In this document: positions 19,134 through 27,217 of the stretch, piece by piece
How the letters are laid out: each line of letters opens with the position of its first letter
How positions within the stretch are numbered: the first letter of the stretch is position 1
NCBI RefSeq assembly: GCF_036067295.1
Contig: NZ_CP107954.1
Location: 8,370,001 to 8,434,000, forward strand
From: Kribbella sp. NBC_00382
Lineage (GTDB): Bacteria; Actinomycetota; Actinomycetes; Propionibacteriales; Kribbellaceae
Reading direction: 5' to 3'
DNA: 64,000 bases
Notes under the pieces: model-generated
Told to the model about the DNA's origin: nothing
Seen by the model: only the letters and a program-made list of their open reading frames with translations
Database searches by the model: none
Position numbers and translations under genes: made by a program

Positions 19134-20791
19134 ATCCGCTCCGGGGCACTGACGCCGAGCAGGTCGAGCCCGTTGGCGAGGACCGTCTTGGTGGCGCCGA
19201 CCAGGGTCAGCCGAGCCTTGTGCACCGGCTCGATCTCCTCGTCGCCGCGCGGAAGTACCCGGCAGACGTCGTAGAACTTGTGGAACGCCGACGCGGTGTC
19301 CTCGAGGTAGCGGGCAACCCGGTGCGGCTCGCGCAGCTCGGCGGCCGTGGCGATCACCCGCGGGAAGTCGGCGAGCGCGCGGAGCAGGTCGCCTTCCTTC
19401 TCGTGGCTGAGCAGGCCGGGCTCGAACTCGTCCAGCTTGATCCCGAGCTCGTCGGCGTTGCGCAGGATCGAGGCGAGCCGGGCATGCGCGTACTGCACGT
19501 AGTACACCGGGTTCTCGCTGACCTGGCGGGTCATCTCCTCGATGTCGAGCGTCAGCGGCGACTCGACCGGGTAGCGGCACAGCGTGTACCGCAGCGGGTC
19601 GACGCCGCTCTCCTCGACCAGCTCTGCGAGCGTGACGATCGTGCCCGCGCGCTTGGACAGCTTCATCTCCTCACCGTTCTTGAGGATCTTGACGAGCTGG
19701 CCGATCAGGATCTCGATGTTGTGCTCGGGGTCGTCGCCGGCGCAGGCCGCGATCGCCTTCAGCCGGTTCACGTAGCCGTGGTGGTCGGCGCCGAGCAGGT
19801 AGATGCAGACCTCGAAGCCGCGGTCGCGCTTGTTCACGTAGTACGCGGCGTCGGAGGCGAAGTAGGTCGGCTCGCCGTTGGTCCGGATCAGCACCCGGTC
19901 CTTGTCGTCGGTGAAGTCGGTGGTGCGCATCCAGAGCGCGTCGTCGGCCTCGAACAGGTGGCCCTGCGCGCGGAGCTTCTCGATCGCGTGACCGACACCG
20001 TTCTGCTCGTGCAGGGTGCGCTCGGACATCCAGACGTCGAACTCGGTCCGGAACTGAGCCAGCTGGTCCTGCTGCTCCTTGAGCTGCCGGACATAGCCGG
20101 CCTCGCGGAACGCGACCAGTTGGTCGGCCTCGGGCAGCTCCTTGATCCCCGGCTCCTCGGCGACGATCCGCGCCGCGAGGTCGTGGATGTACTCGCCGTG
20201 GTACCCGTCCTCCGGCACCGGTACGCCGTTGGCCGAGGCCATCAGCGAGGCGCCGAACTTCTCCATCTGGGCGCCCCGGTCGTTCACGTAGAACTCGCGG
20301 GTGACCTTGGCGCCGGCGGCGATCAGCACCCGGGCCAGCGCGTCGCCGACGGCGGCCCAGCGGGTGTGGCCGAGGTGCAGCGGGCCGGTCGGGTTGGCGG
20401 AGATGAACTCCAGGTTGATCGGCTGGCCCTTGAGCGAGTCGGTACTTCCGTACGCCGCGCCCGCCTCGAGGATCTGGGCCGCGATCTTGCCCTGGGCATC
20501 GGCCGCGACCCGGATGTTGATGAAGCCCGGGCCGGCGATCTCGGCCGCCGTGATGGCGTCGTCGTCCTGCAGTTTGGCCGCCAGCAGCTCGGCCAGCTTG
20601 CGCGGGTTGCCCAGGCTGGAGCGCTTGCCCAGCTGCATCGCGATGTTGGTCGCGTAGTCGCCGTGCTCGGGATTCTTGGGCCGCTCGACCTTGAGCTCAC
20701 CAGGCAGCCCACCCTCGACCGTCAACGTCCCGTCGTCGACGAGCGCGGTCAGAGCCAACAAAATCTTCTCAGCGAGCTGTTCCGGAGTCAC
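19130..20791 (-). CDS. argS: Arginyl-tRNA synthetase
   Basis: Class I aminoacyl-tRNA synthetase, 553 residues. HIGH-type motif HLGH at 139-142 inside SANPTGPLHLGHTRW; KMSKS-type motif KLSKRAGT. The N-terminal additional domain and the C-terminal DALR anticodon domain ending GVSAPERM are complete. It starts with GTG and leads the argS-lysA-hom-thrC-thrB series, joined to lysA by a GTGA overlap. Confidence 0.97.
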   Translation of the reverse strand: MTPEQLAEKILLALTALVDDGTLTVEGGLPGELKVERPKNPEHGDYATNIAMQLGKRSSLGNPRKLAELLAAKLQDDDAITAAEIAGPGFINIRVAADAQGKIAAQILEAGAAYGSTDSLKGQPINLEFISANPTGPLHLGHTRWAAVGDALARVLIAAGAKVTREFYVNDRGAQMEKFGASLMASANGVPVPEDGYHGEYIHDLAARIVAEEPGIKELPEADQLVAFREAGYVRQLKEQQDQLAQFRTEFDVWMSERTLHEQNGVGHAIEKLRAQGHLFEADDALWMRTTDFTDDKDRVLIRTNGEPTYFASDAAYYVNKRDRGFEVCIYLLGADHHGYVNRLKAIAACAGDDPEHNIEILIGQLVKILKNGEEMKLSKRAGTIVTLAELVEESGVDPLRYTLCRYPVESPLTLDIEEMTRQVSENPVYYVQYAHARLASILRNADELGIKLDEFEPGLLSHEKEGDLLRALADFPRVIATAAELREPHRVARYLEDTASAFHKFYDVCRVLPRGDEEIEPVHKARLTLVGATKTVLANGLDLLGVSAPERM

Positions 20792-20871
20792 CGGGCCAGC
20801 CTAATGGCCAGCGCGCCAAACCCTTGACCCAGTATCCACAGCCCGGTACGGCGCCGCTCCCGGGCGGCCGC

Positions 20872-21360
20872 TCAGGCGGGTTTGAGGCTGAGGATGGCCG
20901 TTTTGCCGGTGACCGAGACGGTGGTGACTTTGAGGCTGTTGAGGATGTAGCTCTTGCCGGGGCCCTGGGCGCTGGTGCTGAGGCTGCAGCAGCCGCCCTT
21001 GGCGCTGTAGGCGACCGTGCCGTCGCTCACGCGGTCGATCTTCAGGGTGCTGGTGAAGCCCAGGGTGCTCCGCTTGACCGGGAGGCGGGTGCCGGTACGG
21101 ACCGTGACCTCGCAGCGGGAGTCGGCGCAGGCCTTGTAGTTCGTACCGTCAGCCGCCTTCGGGAGCGGCTTGGCCGGCGGGGTCGGCGTACCGGCGGTGT
21201 CGGGCGGTGGGGTGTCGCCGGGGCCTGGGGTGGGGGTGGCCGTGGGGCTTGCGGGGGTGGTGGAGGCCGGGGCGGCCGCGCCGTTGTCGTTCTGGCCGCC
21301 GCAGCCGGTCAAGGCGAGTGCTGCGAGGGCGGTGGCGACTACTGCGAGCTTGCTGTTCAT
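20872..21360 (-). CDS. Putative lipoprotein, unknown function
   Basis: From the ATG at 21360 the product (162 residues) has a lipoprotein signal MNSKLAVVATALAALALTGC with lipobox LTGC (Cys20). A Pro/Thr/Ala-rich linker of about 40 residues follows, then a small domain with paired cysteines (YKACADSRCEVTV and KGGCCSLST). The open frame extends further upstream to 21417, but that would hide the signal. No recognised family. The next minus-strand gene upstream is also a lipoprotein. Confidence 0.78.
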   Translation of the reverse strand: MNSKLAVVATALAALALTGCGGQNDNGAAAPASTTPASPTATPTPGPGDTPPPDTAGTPTPPAKPLPKAADGTNYKACADSRCEVTVRTGTRLPVKRSTLGFTSTLKIDRVSDGTVAYSAKGGCCSLSTSAQGPGKSYILNSLKVTTVSVTGKTAILSLKPA

Positions 21361-21421
21361 ACCGGTAGTCAAGCGGGCCCTAGGGGTTGTCAGGGGCGGT
21401 TGCCACCTTCCTGCCACCCGA

Positions 21422-21937
21422 TCAGTGCTTGGCTGCGACCTGGATGACGCTCTCCCGGGGGAGCTTGGTGTCCCAGGCGGCCTTCTCGCCGTTGACGACG
21501 ACGGTCAGCGAGCCGCAGGCATCGGCCAGGCAGCGGTCGTCGTACTTGACTCCCCAGAGGGTGAAGAACTGGTTCAGGGTGGGGCGCTCGGCCTTCGTCT
21601 TCGCCTCCACCCACAGCACCCCGTCGGTACCGTGCGTGTGGACCGCCGCCTGCTCGGCGCGCAGCCGGTCGACGCCGATGTCCGCCGGGATCTCCACCGG
21701 CTTGCCGTCGACCGTGACCGAGAGCTTCAGCGTGTACGGCGCCGGGCCGCTGAAGTCGAGCGGCAACCGCTCGAACCCGGCCTTGTCGATGTACGAGACC
21801 GCATCCCGTGGCGCGCTCCACGGGGGTGCGCTCGTCCTCAGCTCCGCCGGCCCGGGTTCGGCCGGACCGACCTGGCAGCCGCTCAGCACCGGTACCAGGC
21901 TCAGTGCGACGGCGACCGCCAGCAGACCCGCTCTCAT
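21422..21937 (-). CDS. Putative lipoprotein, unknown function
   Basis: 171 residues with an N-terminal lipoprotein signal and lipobox LSGC (Cys21 in VLSGCQVGPAEPG). The mature part has alternating strands and two cysteines near the C-terminus (RCLADACGSLTVVVNG). I do not recognise the family. Its gene lies between another small lipoprotein gene and a PspC-domain gene, all on the minus strand, which suggests a small cell-envelope cluster. Confidence 0.75.
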   Translation of the reverse strand: MRAGLLAVAVALSLVPVLSGCQVGPAEPGPAELRTSAPPWSAPRDAVSYIDKAGFERLPLDFSGPAPYTLKLSVTVDGKPVEIPADIGVDRLRAEQAAVHTHGTDGVLWVEAKTKAERPTLNQFFTLWGVKYDDRCLADACGSLTVVVNGEKAAWDTKLPRESVIQVAAKH

Positions 21938-21964
21938 GGGGAGCAGGGTTTCATGCCACCCGCG

Positions 21965-22150
21965 TCAGTCCTCCGACGGCATCATCACCCAGAGCACGAT
22001 GTAGATCAGGAACTGCGGACCGGGCAGCAGACAGCTGATCACGAAGATGAGCCGCATCGTGTTCGCGGAGATGCCGAAGCGGCGCGCCAGACCGGCACAC
22101 ACACCGCCGATCCAGCGGTTACCGGACGGTCGGACCAAGGAGCTAGCCAT
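21965..22150 (-). CDS. PspC-domain small membrane protein
   Basis: Phage-shock-protein-C-like protein of 61 residues: RWIGGVCAGLARRFGI followed by one membrane helix (ISCLLPGPQFLIYIVLWVMMP), the core PspC pattern. The ATG at 22150 (MASSLVRPSGNRW) has an AAGGA ten bases upstream; a longer frame starting at 22225 lacks this. Stand-alone PspC proteins are linked to envelope stress, but no psp partner genes are nearby. Confidence 0.85.
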   Translation of the reverse strand: MASSLVRPSGNRWIGGVCAGLARRFGISANTMRLIFVISCLLPGPQFLIYIVLWVMMPSED

Positions 22151-22305
22151 GAGTTCGTTTTCCTTTCGGTGCTTGGGGTTACGTCCACTATGACGACTCC
22201 GGTACCCAGTGGGATCCCGCAACACGGAAGACCCAGGGACCGACCAGGGTCTCCCCCAATGCGAACCCTCACTGAATTTCCTGCTAAGGTTCTGCTCGTT
22301 CCTGA

Positions 22306-22377
22306 GCCCCCGTAGCTCAGGGGATAGAGCACCGCCCTCCGGAGGCGGGTGCGCAGGTTCGAATCCTGCCGGGGGCG
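22306..22377 (+). tRNA. tRNA-Arg, anticodon CCG
   Basis: A 72-nt cloverleaf: acceptor GCCCCCG/CGGGGGC, D stem GCTC/GAGC, anticodon stem CCGCC/GGCGG around loop CTCCGGA (anticodon CCG), T arm GCAGG-TTCGAAT-CCTGC, discriminator G. No CCA is encoded. It reads CGG codons, which are abundant in this genome. Confidence 0.96.
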
Positions 22378-22390
22378 CCCGAAAGCAAGA

Positions 22391-22417
22391 AGCCCGTGAC
22401 CGAACTGGTCACGGGCT
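22391..22417. terminator. Bidirectional terminator hairpin after tRNA-Arg
   Basis: Perfect 11-bp stem AGCCCGTGACC/GGTCACGGGCT with a GAACT loop, 13 bp past the tRNA and 11 bp past the stop of the convergent gene at 22429-23262. TTTC follows on the plus strand. It can serve both sides. Confidence 0.85.
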
Positions 22418-22428
22418 TTCGTGCTTTC

Positions 22429-23262
22429 TCAGCGCTGGAAGCGGTAGGTCTTGCTGTCGGTGGTGATGCAGACGCTGGGCGAGAGGACGATGACGCGGAG
22501 GGTGGCGTCGGGCTCGAAGTAGTCGATGCCTTCTACCTCGAAGGTGCCGGTGCAGGCGCTCTGCAAGGGCAGTCGGCCGAGTGAGGTGACCGTGCCGGTG
22601 ACGTCGGTGCTGCCGACCGGGGCGGAGAGATCGACCTGCAGGAGCGGCTTCGTCGTACCGAAGAGGGTGCCGTCGGGGTCGTCGGAGGCGCAGAGCAGTT
22701 GGGTCGCGGTGACGAAGTCGCAGCCCTGGATGTCGCGGACCTGGTGGTTCAGCCGGATCGCCGAGGCGTACGGCAGGTTCTGCGCCGGGTTGGTGGCGCC
22801 GACCCCGGGCATCGGAAGTACCAGCAGCCGGTCCATCGTTCCCCACTCGCCGGTCACCATCCAGTGCACGTCCGGTGATACCGCGGAGAAGCTGTTGTTG
22901 CTGGCCTCCCAGGACTCCAGCGCGTGCTTGTAGTTGGCCCACTTACCGGCCGGCGACTGCACCCGGTACAGCTTCGCGCCCCGGTCGTCGCGTTGGTACG
23001 GCTCCACGTACCAACCACCGGCGGCACCCGGATCGCCGACATGGTTCCAGCCGCCGAGCAGCAGATCGAGTGGGATGGTCGTGCTCCCGGTGTACCGGTA
23101 CGACGTCGTGCCACCACGCGTCACCGTGGCCAGTCCCTGGCCTTCGTCGAGCGGCCGGGCGTTGTCGGATCCGACGATCCGCCACCCGGTGACGGCGTGG
23201 GCTTGCAGCGGAATGAGCAGGGCGGTCAGCGCCGCCACGAAGATGATCCCCAGTTTGCGCAT
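22429..23262 (-). CDS. Secreted protein of unknown function
   Basis: 277 residues with a clear Sec signal peptide (about 1-23, ending AHA). The mature protein has no membrane helix and contains several cysteines (CDFVTATQLLCASDD, SACTGTF, SVCITTDSK) that could form disulfides outside the cell. No known motif or family is recognised. It is convergent with the tRNA gene across the shared terminator. Confidence 0.75.
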   Translation of the reverse strand: MRKLGIIFVAALTALLIPLQAHAVTGWRIVGSDNARPLDEGQGLATVTRGGTTSYRYTGSTTIPLDLLLGGWNHVGDPGAAGGWYVEPYQRDDRGAKLYRVQSPAGKWANYKHALESWEASNNSFSAVSPDVHWMVTGEWGTMDRLLVLPMPGVGATNPAQNLPYASAIRLNHQVRDIQGCDFVTATQLLCASDDPDGTLFGTTKPLLQVDLSAPVGSTDVTGTVTSLGRLPLQSACTGTFEVEGIDYFEPDATLRVIVLSPSVCITTDSKTYRFQR

Positions 23263-23353
23263 TCACTGGTTGTAGCAGCACATGCTGTCAGCGTGATGAA
23301 ATCCCGGTGCCTACCGAACAAATCGGTTGGTGCCGAGCGGGAATCGGCGTTTG

Positions 23354-24451
23354 ATGAGCCGCATGGCTGAGGTTGAGGGGACCTGCGACGCCCGGTTCGG
23401 GGCGGTGCGGGAGGCGCTGGTCGCGTCGCTGGACGGTAAGGACGTCGGGGCTTCGGTCGCCGTCTATCTGGGGGACGAGCCCGTCGTGGATCTGTGGGGC
23501 GGGTACTTCGACGAGGCCCGCACCAGGCCCTGGGAGTCCGACACGATCACCTGCGTCTTCTCCACGACGAAGACGATGGCCGCGTTGTCGATGCTGATCC
23601 TGGCCGATCGCGGCGTACTCGACCTGGACGCGCCGGTGGCGAAGTACTGGCCAGAATTCGGTGCCCTGGGCAAGGACAAGGTGCTGGTGCGGCAGGTGCT
23701 CGGGCACACCTCGGGCCTGCCCACTTGGGAGGTACCGGTACGGACCGAGCAGCTCTACGACTGGTCGCTGATGACCAGCCTGCTGGCCGAGCAGGCACCG
23801 AGCTCTCCGCCTGGGGAGGTCGGCGCCTATCACGCGGTGACCCAGGGATTTCTGATCGGCGAGATCGTACGGCGGGCAACCGGCCGGACCCTCGCCACCT
23901 TCTTCGCCGAGGAGGTCGCCGGGCCGCTCGGCGCCGACTTCCAGCTGACCGTGCCGCCCGAGGACGACCACCGGGTCTCGCCGGTCATTCCAGCTCCGAC
24001 CAGAGCGCCTGAGCTGGTCGCGGCAGGGCCTGGGAACCCGCCGATTCCTGCTGAGACCGCCAACACCGAGGCGTGGCGGCGGGCCGATATCCCATCGGCC
24101 GCCGGCTTCGGGAACGCACGGTCGGTCGCGGCCGTGCAGTCGGTGCTTGCCTCCGGCGGCGAGGCGCGTGGGGTGCGGTTGCTGTCGAAGGCCGGGTGCG
24201 AGCGGGTCCTCGAGGAGCAGTTCTCCGGCATCGACGAGCTGTTCGGCGGCCGGATGCGCTACGGGATGGGGTACAGCGTGCAGGGCCGGACCTGCAGTTG
24301 GGGTGGTTGGGGAGGGTCGATTGTGCTGGTCGACCTCGAGACCCGCCTCACCGTCGCGTACGTGATGAACCAGATGCTGGAGGAGAGCGCGCTGGGGGAC
24401 GAGCGCGGGCTCGGCATGGTGTTCGCGGCCTATGAAGGCCTTATGGCTTAA
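23354..24451 (+). CDS. Beta-lactamase-family serine hydrolase (EstB-like)
   Basis: Class C beta-lactamase-like esterase/peptidase fold, 365 residues from the ATG at 23354 (a second ATG is at 23363). The nucleophile motif SxxK is STTK (about residues 70-73). A Tyr in GAYHAVTQGFLIGEI is the second catalytic element. GHTSGLP and the C-terminal GWGGSIVLVD strand fit the family. No signal peptide, so cytoplasmic esterase activity is most likely. The TAA stop overlaps the convergent AraC-type gene. Confidence 0.85.
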   Translation: MSRMAEVEGTCDARFGAVREALVASLDGKDVGASVAVYLGDEPVVDLWGGYFDEARTRPWESDTITCVFSTTKTMAALSMLILADRGVLDLDAPVAKYWPEFGALGKDKVLVRQVLGHTSGLPTWEVPVRTEQLYDWSLMTSLLAEQAPSSPPGEVGAYHAVTQGFLIGEIVRRATGRTLATFFAEEVAGPLGADFQLTVPPEDDHRVSPVIPAPTRAPELVAAGPGNPPIPAETANTEAWRRADIPSAAGFGNARSVAAVQSVLASGGEARGVRLLSKAGCERVLEEQFSGIDELFGGRMRYGMGYSVQGRTCSWGGWGGSIVLVDLETRLTVAYVMNQMLEESALGDERGLGMVFAAYEGLMA

Positions 24452-25308
24452 GGGGTTCGGTCCTCGGCCGGCGTACGGCCGAAGGCCTTGTGGTAGGTCC
24501 GGGTGAAGTGGGCGGGGCTGGTGTAGCCGACCTGGTACGCGACCTCGGCGGCGGTCAGGGGCTGCGTCCGGAGCAGGACCCTGGCCTCCTGCAGGCGTAG
24601 CTGTTTCTGGAACTGGATCGGCGTCATCGAGGTGGCCGCAAGGAAGTGCCGGTGGAAGGTGGACGGGCTCATCCCGGCCAGATCCGCCAGCTCGGCCACC
24701 AGGATCGGCTCGTTGTGGTGCTGCCGGATCCAGCGGATCGCGTCCGAGATGTGGGCGAGCATGCCGTCGGCCAGCCCGATCTGCTGAACCAGCGCACCCT
24801 GGTCACCGGTGAGCAGGCGCCAGAGGATCTCGCGCCGGATGCCCGCGCCTAGGACCCGTACGTCGTCCGGCCGGTCAGCGATCCGCAACAACCGGACGAC
24901 CGGATCGAGCAGGTCGGCGGTCGCGTCGCTGACCACCATGCCGCCGTACTGCGGTGGGCGGGCCGGCGTCTCGAGCAGCAGCGGCGCGATCGCCAGCGGG
25001 TCGAGCCGGATGCTGACCACCGCGAACGGCTCGTCCGCGCTGGCCTTCAGCGCCTGGCCGATCACCGGCAGGTCCAGCGAGGTGACCAGGAACTGCCCGG
25101 CGCTGTACTCGTAGGCGACCCCGTTGAGCAGCGTCAGTTTGACGCCCGAGGCAACGATCGCGACCGAGGGCTCGGCCACGCCGGCGCTCAACTCGGTCGG
25201 CGCGTCCACCCGGCTCACCTGGACACCGTCCAGCAGGTGCCGGCTGTGCCCGCGCTGCCCGACGGCATGCCGCAGGATCAGCGTCCGGAGCTCTTCGAGC
25301 AGGTCCAC
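24448..25308 (-). CDS. AraC-family transcriptional regulator
   Basis: 286 residues: an N-terminal AraC-type ligand domain (about 20-160, including EYSAGQFLVTSLDLPV) and a C-terminal double helix-turn-helix (about 190-282) with LAGMSPSTFHRHFLAATSMTPIQFQKQ split across two spans and QVGYTSPAHFTRTYHKAFGR. It is divergent from an aldo/keto reductase gene, its likely target, with a direct-repeat site in the gap. Confidence 0.9.
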   Translation of the reverse strand: MDLLEELRTLILRHAVGQRGHSRHLLDGVQVSRVDAPTELSAGVAEPSVAIVASGVKLTLLNGVAYEYSAGQFLVTSLDLPVIGQALKASADEPFAVVSIRLDPLAIAPLLLETPARPPQYGGMVVSDATADLLDPVVRLLRIADRPDDVRVLGAGIRREILWRLLTGDQGALVQQIGLADGMLAHISDAIRWIRQHHNEPILVAELADLAGMSPSTFHRHFLAATSMTPIQFQKQLRLQEARVLLRTQPLTAAEVAYQVGYTSPAHFTRTYHKAFGRTPAEDRTP

Positions 25309-25326
25309 TCCCCCAGTGTTCCACCC

Positions 25327-25352
25327 AAGTCGGCAGGATCGCGCAAGTCGGC
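25327..25352. promoter_or_regulatory. Candidate AraC-type operator (direct repeat)
   Basis: AAGTCGGC occurs at 25327-25334 and again in the same orientation at 25345-25352, 18 bp start to start, between the divergent regulator and reductase genes. Two direct half-sites near two helical turns apart are usual for AraC-family binding. Assignment is inference from position and spacing. Confidence 0.45.
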
Positions 25353-25421
25353 GCCAGCATCAGGCTCACACCTCGCCGCTCACCGGTGGTCTGATCGAAG
25401 GACCAACAGAAAGGCTTTCCC

Positions 25422-26435
25422 ATGAACCGCAGAATTCTCGGCGGCACCGGTCTCTCGGTCAGCGAGCTCAGCCTCGGCGCGATGATGTTCGGCGCGATGG
25501 GCAACCCGGACCACGAGGACTCGGTCCGGATCATCCATCGCGCCCTCGACGCCGGCATCAACCTGATCGACACCGCTGACGTCTACTCGGCCGGTGAGTC
25601 CGAGGAGATCGTCGGTACTGCGATCAACGGCCGGCGCGACGACGTCGTACTGGCCAGCAAGTTCGGCCTGCCGATGGGCGAGGACCCGAACCAGAGCGGT
25701 GCCTCCCGACGGTGGATCATCCAGTCGGTCGAGAACAGCCTGCGCCGGCTCGGTACCGACCACCTTGACCTGTACCAGCTGCACCGGCCTGACCACGACA
25801 CCGACGTCGCCGAGACGCTGTCCGCGCTGTCCGACCTGGTCCAGGCGGGCAAGATCCGCGCGTTCGGGTCGTCAATGTTCCCGGCGGAGACCATCGTCGA
25901 GGCGCAGTGGGCCGCGGAGCGGCGTAGTACGCACCGGTTCCTGACCGAGCAGCTCATGTACTCGATCTTCACCCGGCGCCCGGAGGCCAGCGTCTTCCCG
26001 GTGACCCAGCGGCACGACCTCGGCGTACTGACCTTCAGCCCACTCAACGGCGGCTGGCTGTCCGGCCGGGCGGACCTGTTGTCGTCCCACCGGGCGTCCA
26101 CGCGGCAGAGCCACTACGACCCCACCACCCCGACCGGTGCCTTGAAGGCCGCCGCAGTCGGCAAGCTCAGCGCCCTCGCCGACGAGGCCGGGATGACGCT
26201 GCCGCAACTGGCGATCGCGTTCGTCCGGGCGCACCCGGCGGTGACGTCCGTCCTGATCGGCCCGCGAACCCACGAGCAACTCGACAGCCTCCTACCCGCC
26301 GCCGACATCGCCCTGTCCGCCGACGTGCTCGACCGGATCGACGAAATCGTCCCGCCTGGCACCGAGCTGGACCCTGCCGACAACTACAACGCCACCTCAC
26401 CCGCGATCGAGCACGCACACCTACGCCGGCGCTGA
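25422..26435 (+). CDS. Aldo/keto reductase
   Basis: NADPH-dependent TIM-barrel oxidoreductase, 337 residues. Family signatures: LGAMMFGAMGNPDHEDSV, GINLIDTADVYSAGESE (catalytic Asp/Tyr), VLASKFGLP (catalytic Lys), LYQLHRPD (His). A ribosome-binding AGAAAGG precedes the ATG. It is divergent from the AraC regulator and its last 15 bases overlap the convergent next gene. Substrate unknown. Confidence 0.92.
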   Translation: MNRRILGGTGLSVSELSLGAMMFGAMGNPDHEDSVRIIHRALDAGINLIDTADVYSAGESEEIVGTAINGRRDDVVLASKFGLPMGEDPNQSGASRRWIIQSVENSLRRLGTDHLDLYQLHRPDHDTDVAETLSALSDLVQAGKIRAFGSSMFPAETIVEAQWAAERRSTHRFLTEQLMYSIFTRRPEASVFPVTQRHDLGVLTFSPLNGGWLSGRADLLSSHRASTRQSHYDPTTPTGALKAAAVGKLSALADEAGMTLPQLAIAFVRAHPAVTSVLIGPRTHEQLDSLLPAADIALSADVLDRIDEIVPPGTELDPADNYNATSPAIEHAHLRRR

Positions 26436-27095
26436 CCTGCCTCGGCTCCGGCGGCGTAAGAGAACTGCGGCCAGTACAAGGACCAGAAGGACTACCAGGG
26501 AGCCGAGAAGGTACCGGGGCCAGGTGGGTTTTGTGTGGGCGTAGACCGTGACGACCCCACCCTTGCCGGGGACGGCGGTCAGTTCGGCTGGGGTGAGGAT
26601 GAGGTCGGAGGATGTGAGGAGTTCGTTGGTGCTGCGGAACTCCTTCAGGTCGGTATAGGTCTTGCCTGTCTCGTCGATTGCCTGGTTGCCCGCCAGATAG
26701 AGGGTGAGAAGCTCCAGCGAATTGTCCTTGTGCTTGACGACGAGAACTCGGGCGTTGAGCTTGCCGCCGAGGCGTTCGGCGGTCTTCGCAGCCGCCGTGC
26801 TCGGACTGCATGAGGTGTCGAAGAACTCGTCCTGTCCTTCGCTGGTGCTGCACGGGAAGGCCAGCAGAAGGCGCGACTGCAGTTGCTCTGCCGAGTAATG
26901 GGCAGCGAGGTTGGCTAGGCGGTCTTCGCTGGAGCCGCCGGTGTTCGGGAAGCGGTCGTTTCTGACGCTTGTGGACTTGAGGTATTCGCCCAGCAGGTTG
27001 GGGGCGGGGTCCGGAGCCTCGTCGGCGGCGCAGGCGGACGCGGTGAAGGCGAGGGCCGCGAGGACGATAGCGAGGAAGCTGTGCCGGAGCTGCAT
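26421..27095 (-). CDS. Secreted or membrane-anchored protein, unknown function
   Basis: 224 residues with an N-terminal signal (about 1-22; the end TASACAADE could also be a lipobox with Cys22), an extracytoplasmic domain with a cysteine pair (FPCSTSEGQDEFFDTSC) and a single C-terminal membrane helix (about 196-214) followed by an Arg-rich tail. This is a type I topology with the domain outside. No recognised family. Convergent 15-bp overlap with the aldo/keto reductase gene. Confidence 0.72.
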   Translation of the reverse strand: MQLRHSFLAIVLAALAFTASACAADEAPDPAPNLLGEYLKSTSVRNDRFPNTGGSSEDRLANLAAHYSAEQLQSRLLLAFPCSTSEGQDEFFDTSCSPSTAAAKTAERLGGKLNARVLVVKHKDNSLELLTLYLAGNQAIDETGKTYTDLKEFRSTNELLTSSDLILTPAELTAVPGKGGVVTVYAHTKPTWPRYLLGSLVVLLVLVLAAVLLRRRSRGRSAPA

Positions 27096-27217
27096 AGGCC
27101 GAGGCTAGGTCTCGCTGAGCGGTGGGCGGCCGGGGTGACCTGATGCTGACATGTGGGTCTTATGAAGGTCTTACCAGTAGTTCTTGACCTTTGTTCTGGC
27201 ATGCCACACTCAGGATT

